A stretch of 64,000 nucleotides of DNA, from the NCBI RefSeq assembly GCF_021398735.1, contig NZ_CP090349.1, forward strand, positions 1,804,501 through 1,868,500. Reading direction: 5' to 3'. The position numbers and the translations under genes are program-made. Below, piece after piece: positions 35,901 through 44,853 of this stretch. The stretch is from Methylobacterium oryzae. GTDB lineage: Bacteria > Pseudomonadota > Alphaproteobacteria > Rhizobiales > Beijerinckiaceae. The notes beneath the pieces were generated by a model. It was not told the origin of the DNA. It made no database searches and was given only the letters and a program-made list of their open reading frames with translations. The first letter of the stretch is position 1. Each line of letters begins with the position of its first letter.

Positions 35901-37468
35901 GCGTCGAGGACCTCAACCCCCGCGAGCGCGAAGGCGTCATCCACCCCGAGGTGCGGGCCGGCCACGACGAGAGCGAGCGGGCGCCGGACGGCCGGCGCCT
36001 CCAGCACGCGGAAGCCGCTTCGAAGCCGATCCGCGCCCCGCAGACCCGGGAGCCGCAGCCGCGCGGCGCGAAGATCCGGGGCGACCGGCCGATCAACCAG
36101 TCGGAGGCCGCCGAGCGCTTCCTCGCGGCGCCGCTGCACCAGGCCGCCCACGACGAGCGCCTGTGGGACCTGCGCAAGAAGCGCGACGCCTCCGCGCACG
36201 GCATCCCGGAGTGGGAGGAGCTGCGCGAGCTCGCCTCGCAGATCAAGACCCACACGCTGAGCCACCTTGACCGGTACCTCGAGCAATTCGAGGCGGCCGC
36301 GAAGGCCAACGGCGTCCACGTGCACTGGGCGAAGGACGGCGCCGATCACAACCGGATCGTGCTGGACATCCTGCGGAGCCACGGCGCCAAGACGCTGGTG
36401 AAGTCGAAGTCGATGCTCACCGAGGAGTGCGGCTTCCGCCACCACATGGCGGCCAACGGCATCGAGGTCATCGAGACGGATCTCGGCGAGCGGATCCAGC
36501 AGCTCGACAACGAGGAGCCGAGCCACGTCGTGGCGCCGGCCGTCCACAAGACCCGGATGGACGTGGCCGAGGTCTTCGCCAAGACGCTCGGCACCGATCC
36601 GGACAACGACGACGCGCACTACCTCGCCGAGAGCCAGCGCGAGACCACCCGGCCCTACATCCTGAAGGCCGATGCCGGCATGACCGGATGCAACTTCGCG
36701 ATCGCCGAGACCGGCACGGTCGTGACCTGCACCAACGAGGGCAACGCCGACCTGTCCGGCAACGTGCCGCCGCTGCAGATCCACTCCATCGGCATCGAGA
36801 AGATCATCCCGAAGGTCGAGCACCTCGGGGTGTTCATCCGCCTGCTGTCGCGCTCGGCGCTGGGCTCGCCGATCACCCAGTACACCTCGCATTTCCGCGG
36901 CCCCCGCGCGGGCACCGAGATGCACATGGTGCTGGTCGACAACGGCCGCTCCGAGCGCCTCGGCATGGAGGAGTTCTGGACCTCGCTGAAATGCATCCGC
37001 TGCGGCGCCTGCATGAACACCTGCCCGGTCTACCGGCGCTCGGGCGGCCTCTCCTACGGCGCGACCTATTCGGGGCCGATCGGGCTGATCATCGATCCGA
37101 CCTTTAACAAGCGGAAATACTCGACGCTGCCGTTCTCCTCGACGATGAACGGCTCCTGCACCAACGTCTGCCCGGTGAAGATCAACATCCACGAGCAGAT
37201 CTTCGCGTGGCGGAAGGTGCTGGTCGAGGAGCACCAGATCCCGGCGCTCAAGCAGGGCATGATGAAGGCCGCGGGCGCCGTGCTCTCGCGCCCGGCCGCC
37301 TACCGGGCGGCGATCGGCGCGGCGGATTCCGCCCTGAAGGTCCTGCCGCGCTTCGCGGTCTACAACCCGCTCAACACCTGGGGGAAGAAGCGCGAGATGC
37401 CCGACGCGCCGCGCCAGACCTTCCACGCCTGGTACAAGCAGAACCGCATGAAGGACACGGGTCGATGA
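35897..37468 (+). CDS. lutB: L-lactate utilisation protein LutB (Fe-S and LUD domain)
   Basis: A 523-residue protein. An unusual charged N-terminal extension (about 1-65, rich in Glu, Arg, Pro and His) precedes the LUD domain (about 100-330, with SKSMLTEECGFRHHM and TNEGNADLSGNVPP). A ferredoxin-like region follows, with C-x2-C-x2-C-x3-CP (CIRCGACMNTCPVYR, near 366) and CTNVCPVKI (near 420). It is the iron-sulfur core of the LutABC lactate oxidase. The four-base overlaps with lutA and lutC support the annotated start. Confidence 0.93.
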   Translation: MSVEDLNPREREGVIHPEVRAGHDESERAPDGRRLQHAEAASKPIRAPQTREPQPRGAKIRGDRPINQSEAAERFLAAPLHQAAHDERLWDLRKKRDASAHGIPEWEELRELASQIKTHTLSHLDRYLEQFEAAAKANGVHVHWAKDGADHNRIVLDILRSHGAKTLVKSKSMLTEECGFRHHMAANGIEVIETDLGERIQQLDNEEPSHVVAPAVHKTRMDVAEVFAKTLGTDPDNDDAHYLAESQRETTRPYILKADAGMTGCNFAIAETGTVVTCTNEGNADLSGNVPPLQIHSIGIEKIIPKVEHLGVFIRLLSRSALGSPITQYTSHFRGPRAGTEMHMVLVDNGRSERLGMEEFWTSLKCIRCGACMNTCPVYRRSGGLSYGATYSGPIGLIIDPTFNKRKYSTLPFSSTMNGSCTNVCPVKINIHEQIFAWRKVLVEEHQIPALKQGMMKAAGAVLSRPAAYRAAIGAADSALKVLPRFAVYNPLNTWGKKREMPDAPRQTFHAWYKQNRMKDTGR

Positions 37469-38070
37469 GCGCCCGCGACGCGATCCTCGACGGTATCCGC
37501 AGGAACCGGCCGGCCGGCGACTTCCCGCTGCCGGAGGTGCCGCTGTTCGCGCCGCTCGTCGGCGAGGACCTGGTCGCCGAGTTCGGCGAGCGGCTGAAGC
37601 GCATGGGCGGCCGCGTGGCCGAGCCCGGCGCCGCCGACGTGTTCGCGGGCGTGCGCGAGCGCCTCGACGCCGCCAAGGTGATCGCCTCCGCGGTGCCGGA
37701 GCTGACCGGCAACCGCGACCTGCGGAGCGTGCGCGCGCCCCAGGAGGTCGAGGACGTGGACGTGGCGGTGGTCCGCGCGGTGTTCGGCATCGCCGAGACC
37801 GGCTCGGTGCTGTTCACGCAGGACCAGCTGATCGTCAACGCCGTCGCCTATCTCGCGCAGCACCTCGTCGTGCTGCTCGACCCGGCCGACATCGTGCCGA
37901 ACGTGCAGGCGGCCTACCGCCGGCCGGAATTCGGCCGCTCGGCCTACGCGGTGCTGCATACCGGCCCGTCGGCCACCGCCGACATCGAGGGCGTCCTCAT
38001 CCACGGCGCGCAGGGCGTGCGCTCTCTGACGGCGGTGCTGCTCCCGCGGGATGCCGCCGAGCGCGGCTGA
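37465..38070 (+). CDS. lutC: L-lactate utilisation protein LutC (LUD domain)
   Basis: A 201-residue LUD-domain protein, with ARDAILDGIRRNRP at the N-terminus, FGIAETGSVLF, VNAVAYLAQHLVVLLDPADIV and TGPSATADIEGVLIHGAQG. It is the third component of the LutABC lactate dehydrogenase. Its ATG overlaps the lutB stop (ATGA). A palindromic intergenic repeat begins 20 bp after the stop. Confidence 0.92.
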   Translation: MSARDAILDGIRRNRPAGDFPLPEVPLFAPLVGEDLVAEFGERLKRMGGRVAEPGAADVFAGVRERLDAAKVIASAVPELTGNRDLRSVRAPQEVEDVDVAVVRAVFGIAETGSVLFTQDQLIVNAVAYLAQHLVVLLDPADIVPNVQAAYRRPEFGRSAYAVLHTGPSATADIEGVLIHGAQGVRSLTAVLLPRDAAERG

Positions 38071-38090
38071 GACCGGCTCCATCGCTTCAG

Positions 38091-38164
38091 CCGTCCTTGC
38101 GAGCGGAGCGAAGCAATCCAGGGACGCGCTGCTCTGGCTCGCTTCGCTGCGCTGGCGATGACGG
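38091..38164. repeat. Palindromic intergenic element, GCGAAGCAATCC type
   Basis: A 74-bp imperfect palindrome: arms 38091-38114 and 38141-38164 match at 20 of 24 positions when one is complemented, with AATCCAGGGACGCG in the loop. It resembles the short extragenic palindromes (consensus like CGTCATTGCGAGCGAAGCGAAG) scattered through rhizobial and Methylobacterium genomes. It lies 20 bp after lutC and may form the 3' hairpin of its mRNA. Confidence 0.75.
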
Positions 38165-38288
38165 TGGCGCCGTCCGACGCACGCGGCGCCGCCGTCTCGC
38201 CCGCGACCCCCCGATCGAGCCGGAACCGACGGTCGGGCGCGCCCCTTGCTTGGACGGCGGATGGGCCGTCATCCGGCAAGGAGATCCG

Positions 38289-39149
38289 ATGCGCTACACC
38301 CTCGGTTGCAGCCTGTCCTACAACATCCTCTCGGACACCACCTTCATCTTCAATCTGGAGGTGGCGAAGCTGAAGAGCGTCGAGATCCTGAGCGAGAGCC
38401 TGGTCCTGACGCCGAACCTCAAGCGCGATCTCTACACGACCCCCGATCTCCAGAACCGCTATCTCGCGGTCAACGTCCCGACCGGTCAGTTCGCGCTGGA
38501 GTACAATGCCGAGGTCGACCTGACCGTGCACCGGGCCGACCCGGCGACCGTCAACGAGACGCCCATCGGGCAGCTGCCGCTCGACATCCTGCCGTTCCTG
38601 CTGCCGAGCCGGTTCGTCTCCTCGGACCGGCTGACGCCCTTCGCGCTCGCCGAGTTCGGGGCGCTCCCCAAGGGCCACGCGCGCGTGAACCAGATCTGCA
38701 ACTGGATCCACGACCACATCGCCTACCAGCCCGGCTCCAGCGACGGCGAGACGACCGCCCACGAGTCGCTCCTGAAGCGCGCCGGCGTCTGCCGCGACTT
38801 CGCGCATATCGGCGCCGCCTTCTGCCGGGCGCTCGGGATCCCGGCCCGGTTCGTGAGCTGCTACGCCCACGGCCTCGTCCCGAGCGACTTCCACGCGGTG
38901 TTCGAGGCCTATCTCGACGGGCGCTGGTGGCTGTTCGACGCCACCCGGCAGGCCGACCTCGACGGGCTGGTGCGGATCGGCGTCGGGCGCGACGCCGCGG
39001 AGATCGCCTTCTCGACGCCCTTCGGCAACATGCAGCCGGTCAATCAGCAGGTCCGGATCCAGCGCGCGGACGGGCAGGGCAGCCCGATGCCGCGCACGGT
39101 GGACGCCATCTCGACCGAGATCCCGGCGCCGCACGCCGGAGCGGCCTGA
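38289..39149 (+). CDS. Transglutaminase-like cysteine peptidase family protein
   Basis: A 286-residue protein without a signal peptide. The N-terminal beta-rich region is followed by a transglutaminase core: catalytic Cys in RAGVCRDFAHIGAAF (near 168), His in SDFHAVFEAYLDGRWW and Asp in LFDATRQ. Proteins of this bacterial class act as proteases or amidases, with unknown substrate. A strong inverted repeat follows the stop codon. Confidence 0.9.
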   Translation: MRYTLGCSLSYNILSDTTFIFNLEVAKLKSVEILSESLVLTPNLKRDLYTTPDLQNRYLAVNVPTGQFALEYNAEVDLTVHRADPATVNETPIGQLPLDILPFLLPSRFVSSDRLTPFALAEFGALPKGHARVNQICNWIHDHIAYQPGSSDGETTAHESLLKRAGVCRDFAHIGAAFCRALGIPARFVSCYAHGLVPSDFHAVFEAYLDGRWWLFDATRQADLDGLVRIGVGRDAAEIAFSTPFGNMQPVNQQVRIQRADGQGSPMPRTVDAISTEIPAPHAGAA

Positions 39150-39158
39150 GCGCGGATC

Positions 39159-39200
39159 CGGCCGGGATCACGTCGTCCTGTGATCCCGTGATCCCGGCCG
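39159..39200 (+). terminator. Hairpin after the transglutaminase-like gene
   Basis: A perfect 14-bp inverted repeat (CGGCCGGGATCACG, 39159-39172, complement 39187-39200) with a 14-base loop lies 9 bases past the stop codon. No T-run follows. Confidence 0.6.
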
Positions 39201-39865
39201 CGCCGCGGCGAAGCGGGTGCCGGTGCAGGACGCCCGATCCCGGCCTGCGTCGGCGAAGAGCGGCACACGGGCTCCATTCGATCAGGCCCGCGACGCCGCC
39301 ACGGACGCGCGCCGGACCCGCCGTTCCGCGCGAGCGAGGACCGCGCGGCGCACAAGCAGATTGGCGCGCGGGACCCGCCGCGGCGGCGGCGCGACATGTC
39401 GTTCCGCCCGTCGGTCGGCGTATTGCCGGCGCCGGTCCCGCACAGGGATAGTGATACAGCGACTTTCCGGGTGCCGGATTGCCGCGTCCCGCCCGGATCG
39501 CGGCCGGGAGATCCTCGGCTTGCCCGAAGACAAGTTGCGTCTCGGGGAAGCGTCTCGTCAGCGCCGCGCCATTGTCCTTCATCTTGTCGTCGCCGCCGAA
39601 ATGGCCGCAAGCGTGGCTGTGGCGGGGTCGCAACACCGTAAAACGATCCCCGCTCCGCCCCGAGACCTGCCCGTAAACGCCGCGATCCCGCCATAGTCCG
39701 GGCCCACCTCAACATCCGCGGTAAACGGCAAATTCGACAACGGTTTACCGTTCGGAAACGAGGACTTCCCGAGCACGCGGACGGATCTCCCGGCGCCTCG
39801 CGAACGGCGACGCGCCGCGGTTCAACGCACCCTCGGGATCGGCTGCGAAGGCTTGGTCTGAAGTC
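39201..39865. other. Long intergenic region upstream of ilvD
   Basis: About 665 bp with no convincing gene. Short frames here lack family-like composition and ribosome sites. The last 250 bases are richer in A and T than the rest and contain the inverted repeat listed separately. It probably holds the ilvD promoter and a long leader. No tRNA or known riboswitch pattern was recognised. Confidence 0.55.
39719..39750. promoter_or_regulatory. Inverted repeat upstream of ilvD, candidate operator
   Basis: CGGTAAAC (39719-39726) and GTTTACCG (39743-39750) form a perfect 8-bp dyad with 16 bases between, in an A/T-richer island 116 bases before the ilvD ATG. The centre-to-centre distance is 24 bp, near two helical turns. 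A regulator site is inferred; the binding protein is unknown. Confidence 0.35.
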
Positions 39866-41596
39866 ATGGTGACGCGTTTGAACGACAAGTCGAAGCTGCC
39901 GAGTCGCCACGTCACGGAGGGGCCCGACCGCGCCCCGCACCGCTCCTACCTCTACGCCATGGGCCTGACCCGTGAGCAGATCCACCAGCCGCTGGTGGGT
40001 GTCGCCTCCTGCTGGAACGAGGCCGCGCCCTGCAACATCTCGCTGATGCGCCAGGCGCAGGCGGTGAAGAAGGGCGTCGCCGCCGCCAACGGGACGCCGC
40101 GCGAGTTCTGCACGATCACCGTCACAGACGGCATCGCCATGGGCCATGGCGGCATGCGCGCGTCGCTGCCGTCGCGCGAGGTCATCGCCGACTCGGTCGA
40201 GCTGACCATGCGCGGCCACGCCTACGACGCCCTCGTGGGTCTCGCGGGCTGCGACAAGTCGCTGCCCGGCATGATGATGGCGATGGTCCGGCTGAACGTG
40301 CCCTCGATTTTCATCTACGGCGGCTCGATCCTGCCCGGCTCGTTCCGCGGCAAGCCCGTGACCGTCCAGGACCTGTTCGAGGCGGTCGGCAAGGTCGCCG
40401 TCGGCGACATGAGCCTCGAGGACCTCGACGAGCTGGAGCAGGTCGCCTGCCCGTCGGCCGGCGCCTGCGGCGCGCAGTTCACCGCCAACACCATGGCGAC
40501 CGTCTCCGAGGCAATTGGCCTGGCGCTGCCCTACTCGGCCGGCGCCCCGGCCCCCTACGAGATCCGCGACAAGTTCTGCGCCACGGCCGGCGAGAAGGTG
40601 ATGGAGCTCCTGGAGAAGCGCATCCGCCCGCGCGACATCGTCACCCGCAAGGCGCTGGAGAACGCCGCTACGGTGGTAGCGGCCTCGGGCGGCTCCACCA
40701 ACGCGGCGCTGCACCTGCCGGCGATCGCCCACGAGTGCGGCATCGAGTTCACCCTGTTCGACGTGGCCGAGATCTTCCGGCGCACGCCCTACATCGCCGA
40801 CCTGAAGCCCGGCGGGCGCTACGTCGCCAAGGACATGTTCGAGGTCGGCGGCATCCCGCTGCTGATGAAGACGCTCCTCGACCACGGCTTCATGCACGGC
40901 GACTGCCTGACGGTCACCGGCCGCACCATCGCGGAGAACATGGACCGGGTAACCTGGAACCCGGACCAGGACGTGGTCTATCCGGCGAACCGGCCGATCA
41001 CCCCGACCGGCGGCGTCGTCGGCCTCAAGGGCAACCTCGCCCCCGAGGGCGCGATCGTGAAGGTCGCCGGCATCCCGGCCGAGAAGCAGGTCTTCACCGG
41101 CCCGGCCCGCGTGTTCGACGGCGAGGAGGCCTGCTTCGCGGCCGTGCAGGCCCGCAGCTACGAGGAAGGCGACGTCCTCGTGATTCGCTACGAGGGCCCG
41201 CGGGGCGGCCCCGGCATGCGCGAGATGCTGTCGACCACCGCGGCCCTCTACGGCCAGGGCATGGGCGACAAGGTCGCGCTGATCACCGACGGGCGCTTCT
41301 CGGGCGCGACCCGCGGCTTCTGCGTCGGCCATGTCGGACCTGAGGCCGCCGTGGGCGGCCCGATCGGGCTGCTGCGCGACGGCGACGTCATCACCCTCGA
41401 CGCGATCCAGGGCACGCTCAGTGTCGCCCTGTCGGACGCGGAGCTGGCCGAGCGGCGCAAGGCCTGGACTGCGCGGCCCAACACCGCGACCTCCGGCTAC
41501 CTCTGGAAATACGCGCAGGGCGTCGGCCCGGCCTTGTACGGCGCCGTCACCCATCCGGGAGGTGCCAAGGAGACGCAGAGCTATGCGGACGTCTAG
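39866..41596 (+). CDS. ilvD: Dihydroxy-acid dehydratase
   Basis: A 576-residue Fe-S dehydratase of the IlvD/Edd family, for valine, isoleucine and pantothenate synthesis. It has [68 protein letters not shown] and [20 protein letters not shown]. The cysteines for the cluster and the C-terminal SGATRG loop are intact. The length is standard. Its last 14 bases overlap the next gene, exoR. Confidence 0.96.
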   Translation: MVTRLNDKSKLPSRHVTEGPDRAPHRSYLYAMGLTREQIHQPLVGVASCWNEAAPCNISLMRQAQAVKKGVAAANGTPREFCTITVTDGIAMGHGGMRASLPSREVIADSVELTMRGHAYDALVGLAGCDKSLPGMMMAMVRLNVPSIFIYGGSILPGSFRGKPVTVQDLFEAVGKVAVGDMSLEDLDELEQVACPSAGACGAQFTANTMATVSEAIGLALPYSAGAPAPYEIRDKFCATAGEKVMELLEKRIRPRDIVTRKALENAATVVAASGGSTNAALHLPAIAHECGIEFTLFDVAEIFRRTPYIADLKPGGRYVAKDMFEVGGIPLLMKTLLDHGFMHGDCLTVTGRTIAENMDRVTWNPDQDVVYPANRPITPTGGVVGLKGNLAPEGAIVKVAGIPAEKQVFTGPARVFDGEEACFAAVQARSYEEGDVLVIRYEGPRGGPGMREMLSTTAALYGQGMGDKVALITDGRFSGATRGFCVGHVGPEAAVGGPIGLLRDGDVITLDAIQGTLSVALSDAELAERRKAWTARPNTATSGYLWKYAQGVGPALYGAVTHPGGAKETQSYADV

Positions 41597-42485
41597 GACT
41601 GACCTCAGCCGGCGCAGGGCGCCGGCCGGGGCCGATCCCGGTCGGTTCCGGTCCGTCGGCGGCCTCGCGGTCGCGGCCTGGGCGCTCGCCCTGGTCGCGC
41701 TGCCGGTCGCGCCGTCGCGCGCCCTCGACGCCAATGTCCGCACGCCCGTGCAGGTCCCGGTCGCCGACAAGAGCTACCGCTCGGCCAAGGACGCGCTGCG
41801 CGCCGGCATGCGCGAGTACAATGCCGGCGACAAGCAGGGCGCCGCCCGCGCGCTGGAGTACGCGGCCGGCCAGGGCCACGCCCTTGCGCTGTGGAAGCTC
41901 GGCCGGATGTACGCCGACGGCGACGGCGTCCCGCACGACGACCTGAAGGCGTTCGAGTTCTTCTCGCGGATCGCCGACGCCAGCACCGATGACGGGCCCG
42001 ATCCGCAGAACTCGGCGGTCCTGGGCAGCGCCTTCACGGCGCTGGGCACGTACTTCCTGGAGGGGATCAAGGGCACCTACGTGCGCCCCAATCCCGAGCG
42101 CGCCTACGACATGTTCAACTACGCGGCGTCCTACTACGGGGACCCCAACGCGCAGTACAATCTCGCTCGGCTCTACCTCGACGGCACCGGCGTCGAGGCC
42201 GACCCGCGGCAGGCCGCGCGCTGGTTCAACCTCGCCGCCGAGAAGGGCCACCACCCGGCGCAGGCGCTGCTCGGCGACATGCTGGTCAACGGCCTGGGCG
42301 GCATCCCGGTCCAGCGGGTGCGCGGCCTGATGTGGCTCTCGCTCGCCCGGGAAGGCGCCGAGAGCCGCAAGGACGACTGGATCGTCGCGCTCTACGAGAA
42401 GAACTGGGCGGCCGCCAGCGAGGACGACCGCGCCGAGGCGCAGACGCAGCTCCAGACCGTGGGCTCGATCCGCAAGCGGCGCTGA
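41583..42485 (+). CDS. exoR: ExoR-like Sel1-repeat periplasmic regulator
   Basis: A 300-residue exported protein. The Arg-rich N-terminus and hydrophobic core end in a cleavage site near APSRA. Sel1-like repeats follow, with ALWKLGRMYADGDGVPHDDL, AQYNLARLYLDGTGVEADPRQ and AQALLGDMLVNG...VRGLMWLSLARE. The order and wording closely match Sinorhizobium ExoR. There, ExoR in the periplasm inhibits the ChvG (ExoS) sensor kinase and so restrains succinoglycan production. The ATG lies inside ilvD (14-base overlap), which implies co-transcription. Confidence 0.88.
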   Translation: MRTSRTDLSRRRAPAGADPGRFRSVGGLAVAAWALALVALPVAPSRALDANVRTPVQVPVADKSYRSAKDALRAGMREYNAGDKQGAARALEYAAGQGHALALWKLGRMYADGDGVPHDDLKAFEFFSRIADASTDDGPDPQNSAVLGSAFTALGTYFLEGIKGTYVRPNPERAYDMFNYAASYYGDPNAQYNLARLYLDGTGVEADPRQAARWFNLAAEKGHHPAQALLGDMLVNGLGGIPVQRVRGLMWLSLAREGAESRKDDWIVALYEKNWAAASEDDRAEAQTQLQTVGSIRKRR

Positions 42486-42516
42486 GCCGCCCTCGACTGT
42501 GCAAGCGGCGCTGAGC
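42472..42516. repeat. Direct repeat of the exoR 3' end
   Basis: A 16-bp sequence (GCAAGCGGCGCTGAGC) occurs at 42472-42487, covering the last exoR codons and its stop, and again exactly at 42501-42516, 29 bp on. It looks like a small tandem duplication between exoR and the convergent GST gene. Confidence 0.85.
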
Positions 42517-42520
42517 GGCC

Positions 42521-43144
42521 TCAGCTCTTCGCCGCGGCGATCGCCGCGGTGAAGGACGGCCGCTCCAGCGTCGCCGCGACCCAGTCGGCGAGCTTCGGCC
42601 ACCGGGCGCCGTCGACCGCGACCTTGGCCAGCCGCAGGTTGTGGAACGGCGCCGCCACGGCGATGTCGGCGATGCCGAACCGGCCTCCGACGAGGTAGGG
42701 CCCGTCGATCTGCGATTCGAGGTAGTCGAACAGCGGCGGCAGCGCCGTGTCGACGGTCCGCTGCGCCAGGGCCTCGTCGCCCTCGACCTTGAACAGGCGG
42801 GGCTTGAGGAAGCGCTCGACGAACGGCACCAGCACCTGCCGGGTCAGCTCGCACTCGCCGAACTTGTCGAACCAGCGGGCGCGGGCGGCGTCCCGCGCGT
42901 CCTCGGGGATCAGCGCGGGCGCCGGATGCAGCCGCTCGAGATAGTCCACGATGGCGCTCGAATCGGCGAGGCGATACCCGGCATCCTCCATCGCGGGGAT
43001 CTTCCCCATCGGGCTCGCCGCCCGGAAGCCGGGATCCTGCGCGTGGAAGCCGACCGGGCGGTGCTCGAAGGCGACGCCCTTCTCGTAGAGCGCCGCGAGC
43101 ACCTTGCGCACGTAGGGCGACACGCTGCTGCCGTAGATGATCAT
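42521..43144 (-). CDS. Glutathione S-transferase family protein
   Basis: A 207-residue GST. The thioredoxin-like N-terminal domain (MIIYGSSVSPYVRKVLAALYEKG, SPMGKIPAMED, and the LADSSAIVDYLE glutathione-binding block) is followed by an all-helical C-terminal domain (FGIADIAVAAPFHNLRLA). The serine-rich start suggests a beta/theta-like type with a Ser catalytic residue. A strong GGGGGGA ribosome site precedes the ATG at 43144. It is a cytosolic detoxifying or redox enzyme; the substrate is unknown. Confidence 0.9.
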   Translation of the reverse strand: MIIYGSSVSPYVRKVLAALYEKGVAFEHRPVGFHAQDPGFRAASPMGKIPAMEDAGYRLADSSAIVDYLERLHPAPALIPEDARDAARARWFDKFGECELTRQVLVPFVERFLKPRLFKVEGDEALAQRTVDTALPPLFDYLESQIDGPYLVGGRFGIADIAVAAPFHNLRLAKVAVDGARWPKLADWVAATLERPSFTAAIAAAKS

Positions 43145-43167
43145 CGTCGTTCCCCCCGATCGCGGCT

Positions 43168-43962
43168 CTAACCGGCCGCCAGTTCCGCCGTGACCGGCAC
43201 GTGGTCCGACGGCTTGTCGAGCCCGCGCATGTGCTTCTGGACCGAGGCCGAGACCAGGCGGTCGCCGGCCTGGGGCGAGAGCAGCAGGTGGTCGATGCGG
43301 ATGCCGGCATTCCGCTGCCAGCACCCGGCCTGATAGTCCCAGAAGGTGTAGAGCCCGTCGCGCGGGTCGCAGGCGCGCAGGGCGTCGGTGTAGCCCTCGG
43401 CGAGGATCGCCCGGAACGCCGCCCGGGTCGTCCCGAGGAACAGGGCGTCCGAGCGCCAAGCCTCCGGATCGGCCGCGTCGGCCGCCTCCGGGATGACGTT
43501 GTAGTCGCCCGCCAGCACCACCGCGATCTCGTCGTCCAGCAGCGCCCGGGCGTGAAGCCGCAGCCGCTCCATGAAGGCGAGCTTGTACGGGTATTTCGGG
43601 CTGTCCACCGGGTTGCCGTTCGGCAGGTAAATCGACGCCACGCGCACCGGGCGGGTGTCCGCGCCCGAGATCAGCGCCTCGATGTAGCGGGCCTGCTCGT
43701 CGGCGGCGTCGCCCGGCAGCCCGCGCCGAATCTCCGACATGGCCAGCGGCGCCCGGACCAGCAGCGCCACGCCGTTATAGGCCTTCTGGCCCAGCGTCTC
43801 GACCGCGTAGCCCGCCGCCTCGATGTCGGCGCGCGGGAAGGCCTCGTCCTGACATTTCAGCTCCTGCAGGCAGACCACGTCGGGCCGCGCCTCCTCCAGG
43901 AAGCCGAGGAGGTGCGGGAGCCGCTGCTTGATCGAGTTGACGTTCCAGGTGGTGATCCGCAT
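43168..43962 (-). CDS. xthA: Exodeoxyribonuclease III
   Basis: A 264-residue AP endonuclease/3'-5' exonuclease of the exonuclease-phosphatase fold. Motifs: TTWNVNSIKQRLPHLLGFL, CLQELKCQDEAFP, ASIYLPNGNP, VLAGDYNVIPEAADA, GIRIDHLLLSP and SDHVPVTAEL. It repairs abasic sites in DNA. ATG at 43962 matches the family start MRITTWNVNSI. It lies 23 bp upstream of the GST gene on the same strand. Confidence 0.95.
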   Translation of the reverse strand: MRITTWNVNSIKQRLPHLLGFLEEARPDVVCLQELKCQDEAFPRADIEAAGYAVETLGQKAYNGVALLVRAPLAMSEIRRGLPGDAADEQARYIEALISGADTRPVRVASIYLPNGNPVDSPKYPYKLAFMERLRLHARALLDDEIAVVLAGDYNVIPEAADAADPEAWRSDALFLGTTRAAFRAILAEGYTDALRACDPRDGLYTFWDYQAGCWQRNAGIRIDHLLLSPQAGDRLVSASVQKHMRGLDKPSDHVPVTAELAAG

Positions 43963-44057
43963 CGCCTCGCTTCCGGTCGCCGCCCGGCCGTCATCCGCGC
44001 TTCGCGTCGCGCTGACAAGGCCATCCCGGCGCAAGGACGGGGAAGTAGGGTCGGCGA

Positions 44058-44744
44058 ATGGACTGGTTCGAGCCGGTGTCGGCTTACTGCGAGCGGGGCG
44101 GGCCGGACTTCTGGGCCGAGCCCGCGAACGCGCTGTCGAACTCGGCCTTCCTGCTGGCCGCCGCCGCCGCGGCGCGGCGCGCCGCCGTCACCGATCCGCC
44201 GGACCGGACCTGCCTCGGGCTGGCGGCCCTGATCGCCGTGGTGGGCGTCGGCTCGTTCCTGTTCCACACCCTGGCGGTCTACTGGGCGATGCTCGCGGAC
44301 GTCGTCCCGATCGCGCTGTTCATCTACGCCTTTCTCGCGCTGGCCCTCTCGCGGTTCCTGCGCTTGGCGCCGGTCCGGGTCGCGGCGGCGACGGGCGGCT
44401 TCGCGCTCCTCGGATTCGCGCTCACGCCCCTGCTCGACGGGCTGACCGGCCTCGACGTCGCGCGGCTCACCAACGGCTCGGTCGACTACCTGCCCGCCCT
44501 GCTGGCGCTGTTCGGCGTCGCCTGGGCGGCCGCGCGGCGGCCGGAGGAGCGCTTCGTCGGGACCGGGCGGCGGCTCGCCAGCATCGGCCTGCTCTTCCTG
44601 ATCTCGCTCGCGGCGCGAACCGGCGACCGGGCGGCCTGCGCGCTGCTGCCGACCGGCACGCACCCGCTCTGGCATGTGCTGAACGCCGTCGTCCTGTACG
44701 CCCTCGTGGCGACGGCGATCCGCCACCGGGAGACCGCCGGGTGA
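44058..44744 (+). CDS. Ceramidase-like (CREST family) integral membrane protein
   Basis: A 228-residue protein with about seven transmembrane helices. The N-terminal signature YCERGGPDFWAEPANALSN is typical of bacterial alkaline-ceramidase-like proteins. The catalytic set of human ACER3 is preserved in spacing: Ser66 and His70 (SFLFH), Asp81, and His202 and His206 (HPLWH). This predicts a zinc-dependent lipid amide hydrolase of the inner membrane. No sphingolipid genes are in the window, so the substrate is open. It is divergent from xthA. Confidence 0.88.
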   Translation: MDWFEPVSAYCERGGPDFWAEPANALSNSAFLLAAAAAARRAAVTDPPDRTCLGLAALIAVVGVGSFLFHTLAVYWAMLADVVPIALFIYAFLALALSRFLRLAPVRVAAATGGFALLGFALTPLLDGLTGLDVARLTNGSVDYLPALLALFGVAWAAARRPEERFVGTGRRLASIGLLFLISLAARTGDRAACALLPTGTHPLWHVLNAVVLYALVATAIRHRETAG

Positions 44745-44853
44745 CACGCCCCACGGTCCCGGGCCAATTCCTTGCGGGCGGGGCGGAATTCTTGCAGAAG
44801 TGCGCCGCATCGGGCGCCCGGTCCATCGCGGTCGCCCGGGCACGGAAGGGGTC

